Both the position numbers and the translations under genes were made by a program. DNA of 6,733 nucleotides from an uncultured Saprospiraceae bacterium. GTDB lineage: Bacteria; Bacteroidota; Bacteroidia; Chitinophagales; Saprospiraceae. Under the pieces are notes generated by a model. That model was not told the DNA's origin and did no database searches. It saw only the letters and a list, made by a program, of their open reading frames with translations. The stretch is from NCBI GenBank assembly GCA_937952155.1, contig CALFYH010000005.1, forward strand, positions 1-6,733, read 5' to 3'. Shown piece after piece: positions 1 through 5,971 of this stretch. The number at the start of each line of letters is the position of its first letter. The first letter of the stretch is position 1.

Positions 1-45
1 TTAGATACTTTTAAGATTATTCCTCCACTCCACGCAAAATTGTAA
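1..45 (+). CDS. Possible 3' end of an unidentified upstream gene
   Basis: Reading frame 1 from the window edge is open for 14 codons (LDTFKIIPPLHAKL) and stops with TAA at 43-45; the other two forward frames stop almost at once. This fits the C-terminus of a gene that begins outside the window and lies 66 bp upstream of kdsB on the same strand. The stretch is too short to assign a family. A competing reading exists on the minus strand, where an ATG at 62-60 opens a frame (MIEFGIYNFAWSGG...) running off the window edge. Both cannot easily be real, and I cannot choose firmly between them. Confidence 0.25.
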   Translation, partial: LDTFKIIPPLHAKL

Positions 46-111
46 ATACCAAACTCAATCATTCGAAGAACGTCCACCAAAATCTTGCAAAAATAAAATA
101 TTTAAAATTAA

Positions 112-861
112 ATGAAGACGTCAATTATTATACCTGCTCGACTTGCTTCTACTCGATTGCCTGAAAAGCCATTGGCAGACCTATTTGGCAAAAGTCTTAT
201 CCAACGTGTGTATGAACAAGCGTTAAAAGTGGATTCAGCAACTGAGGTAATTATTGCTACCGATCATCCGAAGATTTTTGAACATGTACAAGGATTTGGA
301 GGAAGAGTAGTGATGACATCTGAATCGCATGTGTCTGGTACTGATCGGATAGCAGAAGTAGCATCCAAAATAGAAAGTGATATTATTATAAATCTTCAAG
401 GTGACGAACCACTAATCCAACCTGATCAGATCAACGAATTGATTGGGCTAATGAAAAAACCTGAGGTAGCTATTGGTACACAATGTCAAGCAATAACATC
501 AGCGGAGCAATTATTTGATTATAATATTGTGAAAGTAGTTCGGGATTATAATGATAGGGCCTTATATTTTTCGCGGCAAGCGATACCTGCTTATCGAGAT
601 AAGGCATATAAAGAATGGATGTCATCCACACCATATTTCAGGCATATCGGTATGTATGGATTCAAAAGAGAAATATTGAAGACGTTGACCCAGTTACCAG
701 CTTCGTCATATGAGAAAGTAGAATCACTTGAGCAGCTTAGGTGGCTACAACATGGTTTCCAAATCCATTGTATTGAGACTAATTTTCAGTCTATTGGTGT
801 CGATACGCCTGATGATTTGGAAAATGTGCGTGATATTCTGCTTAAAGGAATGTTCCGTTAA
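112..861 (+). CDS. kdsB: 3-deoxy-manno-octulosonate cytidylyltransferase (CMP-Kdo synthetase)
   Basis: This cytoplasmic enzyme activates Kdo with CTP to give CMP-Kdo and pyrophosphate, the donor for the inner core of lipopolysaccharide. The 249-residue length is normal for KdsB, and the family motifs appear in order: the nucleotide-binding loop PARLASTRLPEKPL (8-21), SGTDR (75-79), NLQGDEP (94-100, with metal-ligand Asp98), YFSRQAIP (152-159), HIGMYGF (178-184), ESLEQLRWL (204-212) and GVDTPDDLE (229-237, second metal Asp at 231). The ATG start puts the nucleotide-binding strand directly at the N-terminus, as expected. No Shine-Dalgarno sequence is visible; the leader is A/T-rich, as is common in Bacteroidota. 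I found no convincing TTG/TAnnTTTG promoter upstream, so it may be read from an upstream gene. Its last 20 bp overlap the end of cdd on the other strand. Confidence 0.97.
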   Translation: MKTSIIIPARLASTRLPEKPLADLFGKSLIQRVYEQALKVDSATEVIIATDHPKIFEHVQGFGGRVVMTSESHVSGTDRIAEVASKIESDIIINLQGDEPLIQPDQINELIGLMKKPEVAIGTQCQAITSAEQLFDYNIVKVVRDYNDRALYFSRQAIPAYRDKAYKEWMSSTPYFRHIGMYGFKREILKTLTQLPASSYEKVESLEQLRWLQHGFQIHCIETNFQSIGVDTPDDLENVRDILLKGMFR

Positions 862-1324
862 ATCCAAGCGGTAAAATATCAGCAACCGAATTCAATTCAT
901 ATACTTCAGGGCCATCTGATTTTAGTAAGATTCGAATATGGTGCTGGTGTCTGTTTTCAAATTCTGAAATAACTTGTCGGCAAGCACCACAAGGAGATAC
1001 AGGTTTATCGATTGACATTTTCTGGTTTTTGATGGTTATAGCCAGCGATTCTACAGCGACATTGGGTTTGTTTGCCCCAGCATTATACAAGGCAACACGT
1101 TCGCCACACATACATAATGGATATGATGCATTCTCCTGATTTGAACCTATATAGACAGATCCATCAACCAATCTCACAGCTGCACCGACATGAAATTGCG
1201 AATAAGGTGCATACGCATTATCTAGTTGTATTACAGCTTGTGCCATGAGATCAGCATCTGCCTTACTCATTTCTTCCTGAGATGCATATACCTTATATTC
1301 AAAGCTTTCGGTTACCGTTTTCAT
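842..1324 (-). CDS. cdd: Cytidine deaminase
   Basis: This enzyme hydrolyses cytidine or deoxycytidine to uridine or deoxyuridine in pyrimidine salvage, in the cytoplasm. At 160 residues it matches the small homotetrameric CDA class, with a short N-terminal extension. The substrate-binding segment is NQENASYP (62-69). Zinc and catalytic residues are visible as CGER (Cys73, Glu75 as proton shuttle) and PCGACRQ (Cys112 and Cys115), i.e. three cysteine ligands, as in the tetrameric enzymes. The usual CAE reads CGE here, a mild variant that keeps both essential residues. The ATG at 1324-1322 is the natural start. The gene converges with kdsB and is divergent from the CBS-domain gene, so it is probably monocistronic. 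A weak promoter candidate lies just upstream. Confidence 0.96.
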   Translation of the reverse strand: MKTVTESFEYKVYASQEEMSKADADLMAQAVIQLDNAYAPYSQFHVGAAVRLVDGSVYIGSNQENASYPLCMCGERVALYNAGANKPNVAVESLAITIKNQKMSIDKPVSPCGACRQVISEFENRHQHHIRILLKSDGPEVYELNSVADILPLGFNGTFL

Positions 1325-1338
1325 TTACACATATTTGG

Positions 1339-1366
1339 AAAATATATTATACAAAAACTACACCAA
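1339..1366 (-). promoter_or_regulatory. Weak candidate promoter for cdd
   Basis: Read on the minus strand, TTG (1366-1364) is followed after 17 bp by TATATTTT (1346-1339), which matches the Bacteroidota -7 consensus TAnnTTTG except for the final G. Transcription would start a few bases later, leaving a leader of roughly 10 nt before the cdd ATG. The region is AT-rich, so a chance match is possible. Confidence 0.3.
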
Positions 1367-1427
1367 TTTTTTCTGTTTGTTGAGCTTGGTTAGTGAGATG
1401 GATTAATGTTTATTATGATTATAGTCA

Positions 1428-1458
1428 TTGTAATGGAGACTATGAAAGGATAAATTTG
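1428..1458 (+). promoter_or_regulatory. Bacteroidota-type promoter of the CBS-domain gene
   Basis: TTG at 1428-1430 (-33 element) is followed after 20 bp by TAAATTTG at 1451-1458, a full match to the TAnnTTTG -7 consensus used by the primary sigma factor of Bacteroidota. The predicted transcript would begin near 1463-1466. That leaves about 35 nt before the ATG at 1499 but only about 10 nt before the in-frame TTG at 1475, which favours the ATG as start. Confidence 0.6.
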
Positions 1459-1498
1459 TACCATTATCAAGTATTTGAATCACAATTTATCAGATTTT

Positions 1499-1942
1499 AT
1501 GGATACAAAAGCATTATTGACCATCAAAGTAACTGAAGTTATGAGTACTGAACTCATTACTGTCAAGCCTGACACAGTATTGAAGGATGTAAACCAAATA
1601 TTCGAAAAGGAAAATATCCATCATATTCCTGTAGTGGCTGAAGATGGACATTTTATGGGAATTATCTCCAAATCAGATATCCTTTTACTGCTTGATTGGG
1701 GCACTAAACTGAGTCTTCCTGCGAGCATTAGGAAAAACTTCTTCTTGTTGTCTAGCAATCTTGCCAAAGATGTAATGCAAACGAATGTAATCAAGGTAAG
1801 CCCTGATGATTCCATTCAACGATGTGTGCAGATTTTTAGAGAGAATTATTTTCGTGCATTACCTGTGGTAAGTGATTTGGGGCAATTGCAGGGAATAATC
1901 ACAACGTATGACCTTATGATTCTTGCATATTCGCATCCATAA
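1499..1942 (+). CDS. Two-CBS-domain protein, likely adenylate-sensing regulator
   Basis: The 147-residue product is a tandem pair of CBS domains (a Bateman module) with nothing else attached. CBS1 covers about residues 10-65, from VTEVMSTELITVKP to GIISKSDIL; CBS2 covers about 89-143, from AKDVMQTNVIKVSP to GIITTYDLM. The repeats share the pattern V(M)-x-V-x-P-(D)...IPVV/LPVV...GII-(S/T)-x-x-D. Such modules usually bind AMP, ATP or related ligands. With no catalytic domain, the partner is unknown; no transporter, kinase or IMPDH gene is next to it. An in-frame TTG at 1475 would add eight residues, but the promoter at 1428-1458 favours the ATG at 1499. The gene ends 53 bp before the next gene on the same strand, which is probably co-transcribed. 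The family call is firm; the biological role is not known. Confidence 0.9.
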   Translation: MDTKALLTIKVTEVMSTELITVKPDTVLKDVNQIFEKENIHHIPVVAEDGHFMGIISKSDILLLLDWGTKLSLPASIRKNFFLLSSNLAKDVMQTNVIKVSPDDSIQRCVQIFRENYFRALPVVSDLGQLQGIITTYDLMILAYSHP

Positions 1943-1995
1943 ATTATTTTAAAACCCACATAGCAATTAATATTAACAACGAATTTTAAATTTAT

Positions 1996-2397
1996 ATGAA
2001 CTTTACAGGCCATTCTACCGTACAGCAAGTATTCGATCAGTTCAATCTTCAATTTCCGTATTTGCGACTTGAATTATATGCGCATGGACATGAAGGCGCG
2101 AAAGGATCAAAGCCCGATGATCAGGTGTCTCATGAGACCACGCTCAATCAGTTAAATCCAGATATCGAAGATAACACTTTTGATATCCTTCCGGAAATGA
2201 CTGTGGCAGAATTTGAAAAATTTATGAAGGAAAAATATAGTCTAAATATTCAGGTATTTCGCAAATCTGCCGATATTTGGTTGCAAACATCAGCTACAGA
2301 TCATTGGACACTGGAGAAGCAGAATGGTAAGGGTCAACGCTCTACACTTGAATATGACATTCCACCAATAGATATCACAGACTTTGATTTAGAATAG
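1996..2397 (+). CDS. Conserved Bacteroidota protein of unknown function, internally repeated
   Basis: This is a soluble, acidic 133-residue protein with no signal peptide or membrane segment. I recognise its general look as a conserved hypothetical of Bacteroidota, but know of no function. Two segments resemble one another: residues 8-29 (TVQQVFDQFNLQFPYLRLELY) and 69-90 (TVAEFEKFMKEKYSLNIQVFR). Both read as a helix followed by a strand, each ending in an aromatic or hydrophobic strand, which suggests a duplicated alpha/beta unit. The first repeat is followed by a His/Gly-rich loop (AHGHEG) and a polar stretch with SHETTL, the second by SADIWLQTSATDHWTLEKQN; the tail is Asp-rich. The ATG is preceded by AT-rich sequence without a Shine-Dalgarno site. 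It follows the CBS-domain gene by 53 bp with no clear promoter of its own, so the two are likely one transcript. Confidence 0.85.
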   Translation: MNFTGHSTVQQVFDQFNLQFPYLRLELYAHGHEGAKGSKPDDQVSHETTLNQLNPDIEDNTFDILPEMTVAEFEKFMKEKYSLNIQVFRKSADIWLQTSATDHWTLEKQNGKGQRSTLEYDIPPIDITDFDLE

Positions 2398-2431
2398 TAT
2401 TCCTTATAATTGATATACATAGTAAAGATAT

Positions 2432-2510
2432 TGATATCACAAAGATTGTCTGGCTAAAAAGGTAGTTATGTATCCTTGAATCTTTGCGTCTCTGATATTA
2501 TATATTTTTT
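2432..2510 (+). terminator. Inverted repeat with T-run, possible terminator or structured leader
   Basis: CAAAGATT (2440-2447) pairs perfectly with AATCTTTG (2479-2486). Outside it, TGATATCA (2432-2439) pairs with TGATATTA (2493-2500) with one mismatch, after a six-base bulge on the right arm. The loop is 31 nt, and a run of six T follows at 2505-2510. Position (just after the 1996-2397 gene) and T-run suit a weak terminator, but the stem is AT-rich and the loop large. It could instead be a structured leader of the peptidase mRNA. Apart from this and the small hairpin at 2523-2542, I see nothing in the 178 bp between the two genes. Confidence 0.3.
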
Positions 2511-2522
2511 CAATATTCGTAA

Positions 2523-2542
2523 TTTTATCTATAAAGATAAAA
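2523..2542. repeat. 7-bp inverted repeat upstream of the peptidase start
   Basis: TTTTATC (2523-2529) and GATAAAA (2536-2542) are perfect inverted copies around a six-base TATAAA centre, ending 33 bp before the ATG at 2576. This could be a small hairpin in the leader or a palindromic protein-binding site, but such AT-rich repeats also arise by chance. Confidence 0.35.
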
Positions 2543-2575
2543 GTCGTATCATTGCATGAATTTAACAAAAAACAC

Positions 2576-4960
2576 ATGCATCGTTACTTCATTTTTGCAA
2601 TTATAATGTATTTGTCGGCTACAGACTTACTCGCACAACAGCAACTACAACAATATAGTAGAGTAAAAATAAATCTGACAGGCAGAGATATTAATGATCT
2701 GTCGAGAGCTGGTATTGAAACGGATCATGGACTTTTTGTGAAAAATAAGTTTTTCATTAGTGACTTTTCGAATAAAGAGTTAGAAATAATCAAAAAACTA
2801 AACTTCGAAACTGAAGTTTTAGTGGCTGATGTGGTTTCTTATTATGCTTTATCAAATCGCCCTTCAGAATTGACAAAGTCAGCAAAAAGAGGTAGTGGTT
2901 GTGGTGGTCAAACGCTAAATGAATATAATTATACTAGGCCGACAAATTATAAAGATGGCAGCATGGGCGGCTATCCTACCTATAGCGAAATGTTGTTAGT
3001 GCTTGATAGCATGGTTGCCAAGTTTCCACATTTGATTTCGCATCCACAGAATATAGACACATTGACTACCTATGAAGGGAATCGATTGTTTTATGTAAAA
3101 TTGTCAGATCAGGTAGCTGAAGATGAGATTTCTGAACCAAATGTATTATATACCGCACTGCATCATGCTCGTGAACCCAATGGTTTGTCACAGATGCTAT
3201 ACTATATGTGGTATCTTTTGGAAAATTACGGACAAGATCCCATCGTAACTAGGATTGTAAATGAGACGCAATTGTATTTTGTGCCTTGTGTCAATCCTGA
3301 TGGCTACAAACTCAATGAATCTACCAATCCTTTAGGTGGTGGCTTGTGGCGAAAGAATATGTGGCGCGATACATCTGGTGCATTGAAAGGTGTGGACTTA
3401 AATAGGAATTATGGGCATTTTTGGGGATTTGATAATATAGGTTCATCCAATAATCCCAATTCACAAACATACCGTGGTACGGATGGATTTTCTGAACCTG
3501 AAACCAAGTCAATAAGAAATCTCTGTACAAAGATTGAGTTTAGTATGGCCTTAAATTATCATACTTTTGGCAATTACCTGATCCACCCTTGGGGCTACAG
3601 TGATATGCCTACAGATGAAGATAAATTGTACAAAATCATTGCCAAAGAAATGAACAGGGAAAACCAATTTACAGTAGGCACGGGTACCGAAACAGTTGGT
3701 TACGTAGTAAATGGAGACAGCGATGATTGGATGTATGGAGCCAATGATGAAAAGAAAGCCATTTTTGCATTCACACCTGAAGTCGGACCTTCATTTTGGC
3801 CGCCACAAGTAGATATTGATTACCTAAATAGGTCTTGTATGTGGATGAATCTATCGACGGCTTTGATGACATTAAGCCATTATACAGCAGAAGAAGAAGT
3901 GAAATCGTCCTATTTATCGCCGGAAAACAAATCCGTATTTATAAATGTGAGTAGGGCAGGCTTGAAAGATGGCAAATGCCAAATTACACTAAAATCTGCT
4001 ACTCCTAGTGTTATGGTGGAAGAAATGACAAGAGAAATTAGCTTAAATAGGGGCGAAAATGTAGTTTTGGAATATAAATTGGATATTGAAGACAGTGTAA
4101 GCGAAGGCGAATTATTACTCACATTGGATGTGAAAAATGGTGATGTAGTGACATCTTCTACAATAACCAAATCATGGATCAATAGCAACTTTATTGATAT
4201 AAAATATGATAGCATCAACAATGTAGGCAGTTTTACTTCAGATTATTGGACATTAACAGAACAAACGTATTTCTCTTCACCAGCATGTCTTACGGACTCA
4301 CCTGATGGGCAGTACCTTGATAATTTCGAATCTGAGGTTATTTTGGGTGAGCCAATAGATCTTTCCAAGACTTCCCAAGCAATTTTAAGTTTTTATGCAA
4401 AATGGGATATTGAAAAAGGTTATGATTATGTACAAATCCAAGCTTCGTCCAATAATCGAGATTTTATTCCATTATGTGGATTACATACGGTATATGGTAC
4501 TCAAAATCAGGCTTTTAATAGCCCACTTTTTGATGGTACACAGCTTGATTGGGTACGCGAAGAAATGGATTTGACGTATTTTGTTGGTCAGCCCAAAGTT
4601 TGGATTCGCGCTATAATCAAGTCCGATGAAGGTGTACAAAAAGATGGATTTTATATGGATGATCTTCGCGTCCAAGTTGTTCCTACAGGTACAACCGCTG
4701 TTACCGATGATAAGGTAGACGTGCGACTTTATCCGACGATTTCTGATGGGCGACAATTGATTCATTTGTCAGGCCACGATATAGAGCTAGATGATTTGAA
4801 ATTTGCCATTTATGATATCAGTGGGAGAGAATTGGCGGATTTGCCGATAGTCGGTGGCACAGTAGATATCAGTAATACAAGGTTGCCTTCAGGCTTATAT
4901 ATGTACAAGCTCCTGCAAGGCCAAAATGTAAAAGGAAATGGCAAGTTTGTAATAAATTAA
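2576..4960 (+). CDS. Secreted M14 zinc carboxypeptidase with type IX secretion sorting domain
   Basis: This 794-residue metallocarboxypeptidase should remove C-terminal residues from peptides outside the cell or at its surface. An in-frame TTG at 2552 would add eight residues, but ATG 2576 gives a clean signal peptide (MHRYFIFAIIMYLSA...LLA|QQ, cleavage near residue 20). A pro-region follows to about residue 105. The M14 domain (about 125-440) shows HAREP (zinc ligands His197, Glu200), NPDGY, LWRK (Arg259, matching Arg127 of carboxypeptidase A), DLNRNYG (Asn276, Arg277), NYHTFGN (zinc ligand His329), a Tyr near 387 and FTPEVG (general base Glu402). All core residues are present, so activity is likely. 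Next come a beta-rich linker and an immune-inhibitor-A/MAM-like jelly-roll (about 540-702, ending DGFYMDDLRV). Residues about 712-794 form a Por/type A sorting domain (YDISGREL...LPSGLYMYKLLQG...GKFVIN), which directs T9SS export and surface anchoring or release. Substrate preference cannot be read from sequence. Confidence 0.93.
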   Translation: MHRYFIFAIIMYLSATDLLAQQQLQQYSRVKINLTGRDINDLSRAGIETDHGLFVKNKFFISDFSNKELEIIKKLNFETEVLVADVVSYYALSNRPSELTKSAKRGSGCGGQTLNEYNYTRPTNYKDGSMGGYPTYSEMLLVLDSMVAKFPHLISHPQNIDTLTTYEGNRLFYVKLSDQVAEDEISEPNVLYTALHHAREPNGLSQMLYYMWYLLENYGQDPIVTRIVNETQLYFVPCVNPDGYKLNESTNPLGGGLWRKNMWRDTSGALKGVDLNRNYGHFWGFDNIGSSNNPNSQTYRGTDGFSEPETKSIRNLCTKIEFSMALNYHTFGNYLIHPWGYSDMPTDEDKLYKIIAKEMNRENQFTVGTGTETVGYVVNGDSDDWMYGANDEKKAIFAFTPEVGPSFWPPQVDIDYLNRSCMWMNLSTALMTLSHYTAEEEVKSSYLSPENKSVFINVSRAGLKDGKCQITLKSATPSVMVEEMTREISLNRGENVVLEYKLDIEDSVSEGELLLTLDVKNGDVVTSSTITKSWINSNFIDIKYDSINNVGSFTSDYWTLTEQTYFSSPACLTDSPDGQYLDNFESEVILGEPIDLSKTSQAILSFYAKWDIEKGYDYVQIQASSNNRDFIPLCGLHTVYGTQNQAFNSPLFDGTQLDWVREEMDLTYFVGQPKVWIRAIIKSDEGVQKDGFYMDDLRVQVVPTGTTAVTDDKVDVRLYPTISDGRQLIHLSGHDIELDDLKFAIYDISGRELADLPIVGGTVDISNTRLPSGLYMYKLLQGQNVKGNGKFVIN

Positions 4961-4976
4961 TTATTGTGTAGCTTTG
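4947..4976 (+). promoter_or_regulatory. Strong Bacteroidota-type promoter of the lipoprotein gene
   Basis: TTG at 4947-4949, inside the last codons of the peptidase gene, is followed after exactly 19 bp by TAGCTTTG at 4969-4976, a perfect TAnnTTTG -7 element. Transcription should start near 4981-4984, about 10 nt before the ATG at 4992, so the mRNA would have a very short leader. The in-frame TTG at 4974 lies inside the -7 box and is therefore unlikely to be the start codon. Confidence 0.65.
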
Positions 4977-4991
4977 CGCAAAATTTATACC

Positions 4992-5747
4992 ATGGGTAAA
5001 TTATTTATGCTTTTTTGTTTTATAGGCTTAATAGGATGTGGCGGAATGAAAGATGTCACAAAATTCAAAGCTGATGACAAAGTTTTAGGATTGTATAAAG
5101 GTGCATGCTCTGGAAAATGTTCGGTGTATAATCTGGACATATATAAAAATAGGTACGTGGTGTATGAGGGCATCATGAATGTCGAAAATTATGGACTTTA
5201 CGCAAAAAAAATAACAGCAGAAGAGTATAATGCACTAATTGCCGAGTTTGATAAAGAAGATTTTTATAGTTTTGAAAATCAATACCCGATACCTAGTACT
5301 GAATTGCCGACAATAACTATGTTGTACAATAAAGCTAAATTGTCAAAATCCATCAAAGGCAGCATAGATAGACCTCAGAAGTTGTTAGCCTTGCAAAGAG
5401 TATTGGAGAAATTGGCAAAATCGGAGGGATTTAAGCTAGTGAAAGCTTATGAACCCAAAATATCAGCAGCAGAACAATCTGACGATAAGCAGGCAAATAA
5501 TAGTGAAATTATTGATGATCAATTTATTGTGGAATTGAATTCGAATGTATTTATGTCTGAATGGCTGAGAAAATACAAACAATATGATGCTCGACTTGTA
5601 AAAAAAGTAGCACCAGATCTCAACTATTGGGTTATTTCTTTTAGCAAACAAAAGACCACTTCATCAGAATTGTTTGCCATTTTCAAACAGGATAAGCAAT
5701 TGAAAATGGTAGAACAAAACAAACGAGTTTCACCAAGACAGCATTAA
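4992..5747 (+). CDS. DUF6438-type lipoprotein with C-terminal subtilisin-prodomain-like region
   Basis: The 251-residue product starts with a lipoprotein signal peptide: MGKLFMLFCFIGLIGC, with lipobox LIGC and acylated Cys16, so it should sit in the envelope. Residues about 32-145 match what I recall of DUF6438: LGLYKGACSGKCSVYNLDIY, then YVVYEGIMNVENYG, a helix with TAEEYNALIAEF, the Pro-rich YPIPSTELPT, and a closing helix. The domain's function is unknown. After a polar, Asp/Gln/Asn-rich linker (about 158-176), residues about 177-246 read as beta-alpha-beta: FIVELNSN, WLRKYKQYDARLVKKVAPDLNYWVISF, SSELFAIFKQDKQLKMVEQNKRV. This pattern closely resembles the N-terminal pro-domain (I9/fervidolysin-type) of S8 proteases, which act as foldase and inhibitor, yet no protease domain follows. 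It is downstream of the M14 peptidase by 31 bp but has its own promoter. The lipoprotein call is firm, DUF6438 likely, the prodomain likeness an inference. Confidence 0.88.
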   Translation: MGKLFMLFCFIGLIGCGGMKDVTKFKADDKVLGLYKGACSGKCSVYNLDIYKNRYVVYEGIMNVENYGLYAKKITAEEYNALIAEFDKEDFYSFENQYPIPSTELPTITMLYNKAKLSKSIKGSIDRPQKLLALQRVLEKLAKSEGFKLVKAYEPKISAAEQSDDKQANNSEIIDDQFIVELNSNVFMSEWLRKYKQYDARLVKKVAPDLNYWVISFSKQKTTSSELFAIFKQDKQLKMVEQNKRVSPRQH

Positions 5748-5770
5748 TTTGGTTCGGTATCATGTGAAAG

Positions 5771-5786
5771 TATAACAAAAGTTATA
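5771..5786. repeat. Small perfect inverted repeat TATAAC-AAAA-GTTATA
   Basis: Six-base arms (5771-5776 and 5781-5786) flank an AAAA loop, 24 bp after the lipoprotein stop codon and directly before the -33 element of the candidate promoter at 5790. No T-run follows, so it is a poor terminator. It might be an operator or chance. Confidence 0.3.
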
Positions 5787-5789
5787 TGG

Positions 5790-5817
5790 TTGTGCCTGCA
5801 AATTGCCTCGACATTTG
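5790..5817 (+). promoter_or_regulatory. Candidate promoter for the 22-codon ORF
   Basis: TTG (5790-5792) and GACATTTG (5810-5817) are 17 bp apart. The -7 element differs from TAnnTTTG at its first base only. Transcription would begin near 5822-5824, about 20 nt before the ATG at 5843, a spacing that makes sense for the small ORF downstream. Confidence 0.35.
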
Positions 5818-5842
5818 TACCATTCAACCAAAAGCATTTGTT

Positions 5843-5911
5843 ATGAAATCTATAATTAAAATTCTAATTACCGTCATTCTTGTAGGAATTTCCCTATTTG
5901 TAAAGGCATAA
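5843..5911 (+). CDS. Possible 22-residue hydrophobic peptide (signal-peptide-like)
   Basis: ATG at 5843-5845 opens 22 codons ending at TAA 5909-5911. The product has a basic N-terminus (MKSIIK), a hydrophobic core rich in Ile, Val and Leu (ILITVILVGISLFV) and ends KA, so it looks just like a signal peptide or a single short membrane helix with nothing after it. It has a plausible promoter about 25-50 bp upstream. Possibilities are a real small membrane peptide, the remnant of a decayed secreted-protein gene, or chance. All three frames after the stop close within about 45 bp, so there is no obvious frameshifted continuation. The rest of the 224-bp spacer (5748-5971) holds only the inverted repeat and promoter listed separately. 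Confidence 0.4.
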   Translation: MKSIIKILITVILVGISLFVKA

Positions 5912-5971
5912 GATACCCGTTATTTTTTGTGACAAAAATCTAGGTTAATGCTAAATAAAATGACAAGATAA

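Noticed and set aside
849..858. GGAATGTTCC near-palindrome at the kdsB/cdd junction as a terminator or operator
   Set aside because: Only four-base arms, no T-run, and fully inside both coding regions.
1475..1498. TTG start adding eight residues to the CBS-domain protein
   Set aside because: It would leave only about 10 nt after the predicted transcription start, the extra residues are not part of a CBS domain, and an ATG at 1499 is available.
2552..2575. TTG start adding eight residues to the M14 peptidase
   Set aside because: The added segment (MHEFNKKH) dilutes a clean signal peptide that begins at ATG 2576.
3910..4221. 103-codon minus-strand ORF inside the peptidase gene
   Set aside because: It lies wholly opposite a well-supported coding region and its Ser/Thr/Leu-rich translation has no recognisable family; it is a shadow frame.
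4992..5747. Peptidase and lipoprotein as a cognate protease-inhibitor pair
   Set aside because: The lipoprotein's C-terminal region resembles pro-domains of S8 serine proteases, which are not inhibitors of M14 metallocarboxypeptidases, and the genes have separate promoters; adjacency alone is not enough.
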